Below are positions 4,392 through 5,130 of a stretch of 5,130 nt of DNA, one piece after another. A program made the position numbers and the translations under genes. The notes beneath the pieces were generated by a model. It saw nothing but the letters and a program-made list of their open reading frames with translations. It was not told the origin of the DNA and did no database searches. The DNA is taken from contig JAITAZ010000319.1 in assembly GCA_031283825.1 (NCBI GenBank), positions 1-5,130 of the forward strand, in the 5' to 3' direction. The stretch comes from Planctomycetaceae bacterium. Its GTDB lineage: Bacteria > Planctomycetota > Planctomycetia > Pirellulales > Thermoguttaceae. Numbering within the stretch: the stretch's first letter is position 1; each line of letters begins with the position of its first letter.

Positions 4392-5130
4392 ATGAAATAC
4401 TTTAACATCGCAGGACCTTGTAATAGTGCCAAACACTACATGATAGATGCGTCAACTCGTCTCAAAGGCGTAGAACAACTAATAGATACAGAACAATACT
4501 TTGTAATTCATGCAGCGCGTCAGAGCGGAAAAACGACTTATCTTCACGACTTGTTGCAACGTCTTAACGCCGGAGGAAAATATTACTCGCTATGTTGCTC
4601 TCTTGAAACGGTTCAAGGAATCATTGATCCGAAAGATGGAATACCGGCAATTATAAGATGCATTCGAGACTGGCTTATTTCTAAAGATTTACCGCACAAT
4701 TCAGAGTTTGTCAAAGATATAGATTACTCTAATTTTAACGGCGCTTTAAGATTATCACTATCTCAATATTGCAAGTTGTTAGATAAACCATTTGTTCTGT
4801 TATTCGACGAGGCAGATTGTTTAAGCGAAGGAACGTTAATTACTTTTTTACGCCAATTACGTAATGGTTATAATAATCGTTCAGTATGTTGTTTTGTTCA
4901 TTCGATAGCGTTAGTTGGGATGTGTAATATTCGCGATTACAAGGCACAAATTCGTCCTGATAGTAAAACGCTTGGCAGTTCGAGTCCGTTTAATATTGTT
5001 GCGGAATCTCTGACATTGCAAAATTTCACCAAAGACGAGATTATTCAACTTTATCAACAACACACCGACGAGACTGGACAAATATTTAACGACGATGCAA
5101 TTGAATTAATTTTTGAACAAACGCAAGGTC
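4392..5130 (+). CDS. AAA-type ATPase, N-terminal part (runs off the window)
   Basis: 246 codons are present and no stop is reached before the edge. The N-terminus MKYFNIAGPCNSAKHYMI is the hallmark start of a widespread family of stand-alone P-loop ATPases annotated as AAA-like or ATP-binding proteins. The Walker A-like motif is HAARQSGKTT (40-49, Lys47), Walker B is FVLLFDEAD (134-142, Asp139-Glu140), and SIALVGMCNIRDYK (171-184) sits where a sensor-type strand is expected. The fragment ends in IELIFEQTQG (237-246), after which the family normally continues with a conserved proline/tryptophan segment and a C-terminal half not seen here. The biological role is not established as far as I know; STAND-like signalling or defence roles are speculation. 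GGA at 4381-4383 is a weak Shine-Dalgarno-like site, more than the other genes have. Arginine codons are CGT in 6 of 11 cases, unlike the upstream permease, and the fragment has nine cysteines. Confidence 0.88.
   Translation, partial: MKYFNIAGPCNSAKHYMIDASTRLKGVEQLIDTEQYFVIHAARQSGKTTYLHDLLQRLNAGGKYYSLCCSLETVQGIIDPKDGIPAIIRCIRDWLISKDLPHNSEFVKDIDYSNFNGALRLSLSQYCKLLDKPFVLLFDEADCLSEGTLITFLRQLRNGYNNRSVCCFVHSIALVGMCNIRDYKAQIRPDSKTLGSSSPFNIVAESLTLQNFTKDEIIQLYQQHTDETGQIFNDDAIELIFEQTQG

Overview
The window is an AT-rich bacterial segment with five protein genes, all on the + strand. It looks like part of a Planctomycetota genome. That reading rests on family resemblance: an ABC-2 permease with a very large extracytoplasmic insert, the biotin carboxyl carrier protein sequence, and an AAA ATPase of a type common in environmental genomes. 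The near absence of Shine-Dalgarno sequences fits but does not prove it. The assignment is an inference.

Layout: (1) 1-431 is non-coding. It holds one copy of a dispersed repeat (about 8-110), a good sigma-70-type promoter (141-168), a perfect dyad at the expected transcription start (178-197) and two AT-rich stem-loops before the first gene. (2) 432-2393 encodes a 653-residue ABC-2-type permease; its ATPase partner is not in the window. (3) 2394-3032 is non-coding and packed with repeats: an 82-nt near-perfect hairpin (2469-2550), a second hairpin (2574-2624), two copies of the dispersed repeat in opposite orientation (2607-2712 and 2843-2949) around an AT-rich spacer, and several copies of a 12-bp motif. 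(4) 3033-4309 carries thioredoxin, ridA and accB, close together and probably co-transcribed. (5) 4392 to the window end is the first 246 codons of an AAA-type ATPase that continues past the edge.

The three middle genes are housekeeping functions: thiol redox, detoxification of reactive enamines/imines, and the biotin carrier of acetyl-CoA carboxylase. The usual partner accC does not follow accB; the ATPase does, and its arginine codon choice differs from its neighbours, so it may have been acquired.

I see no complete undescribed protein system. The most interesting signal is in the 2394-3032 spacer. Both hairpins carry only A-C type mismatches on the + strand, every one of which would be a G-U wobble in RNA transcribed from the - strand. 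Second is the promoter/dyad/stem-loop leader before the permease.
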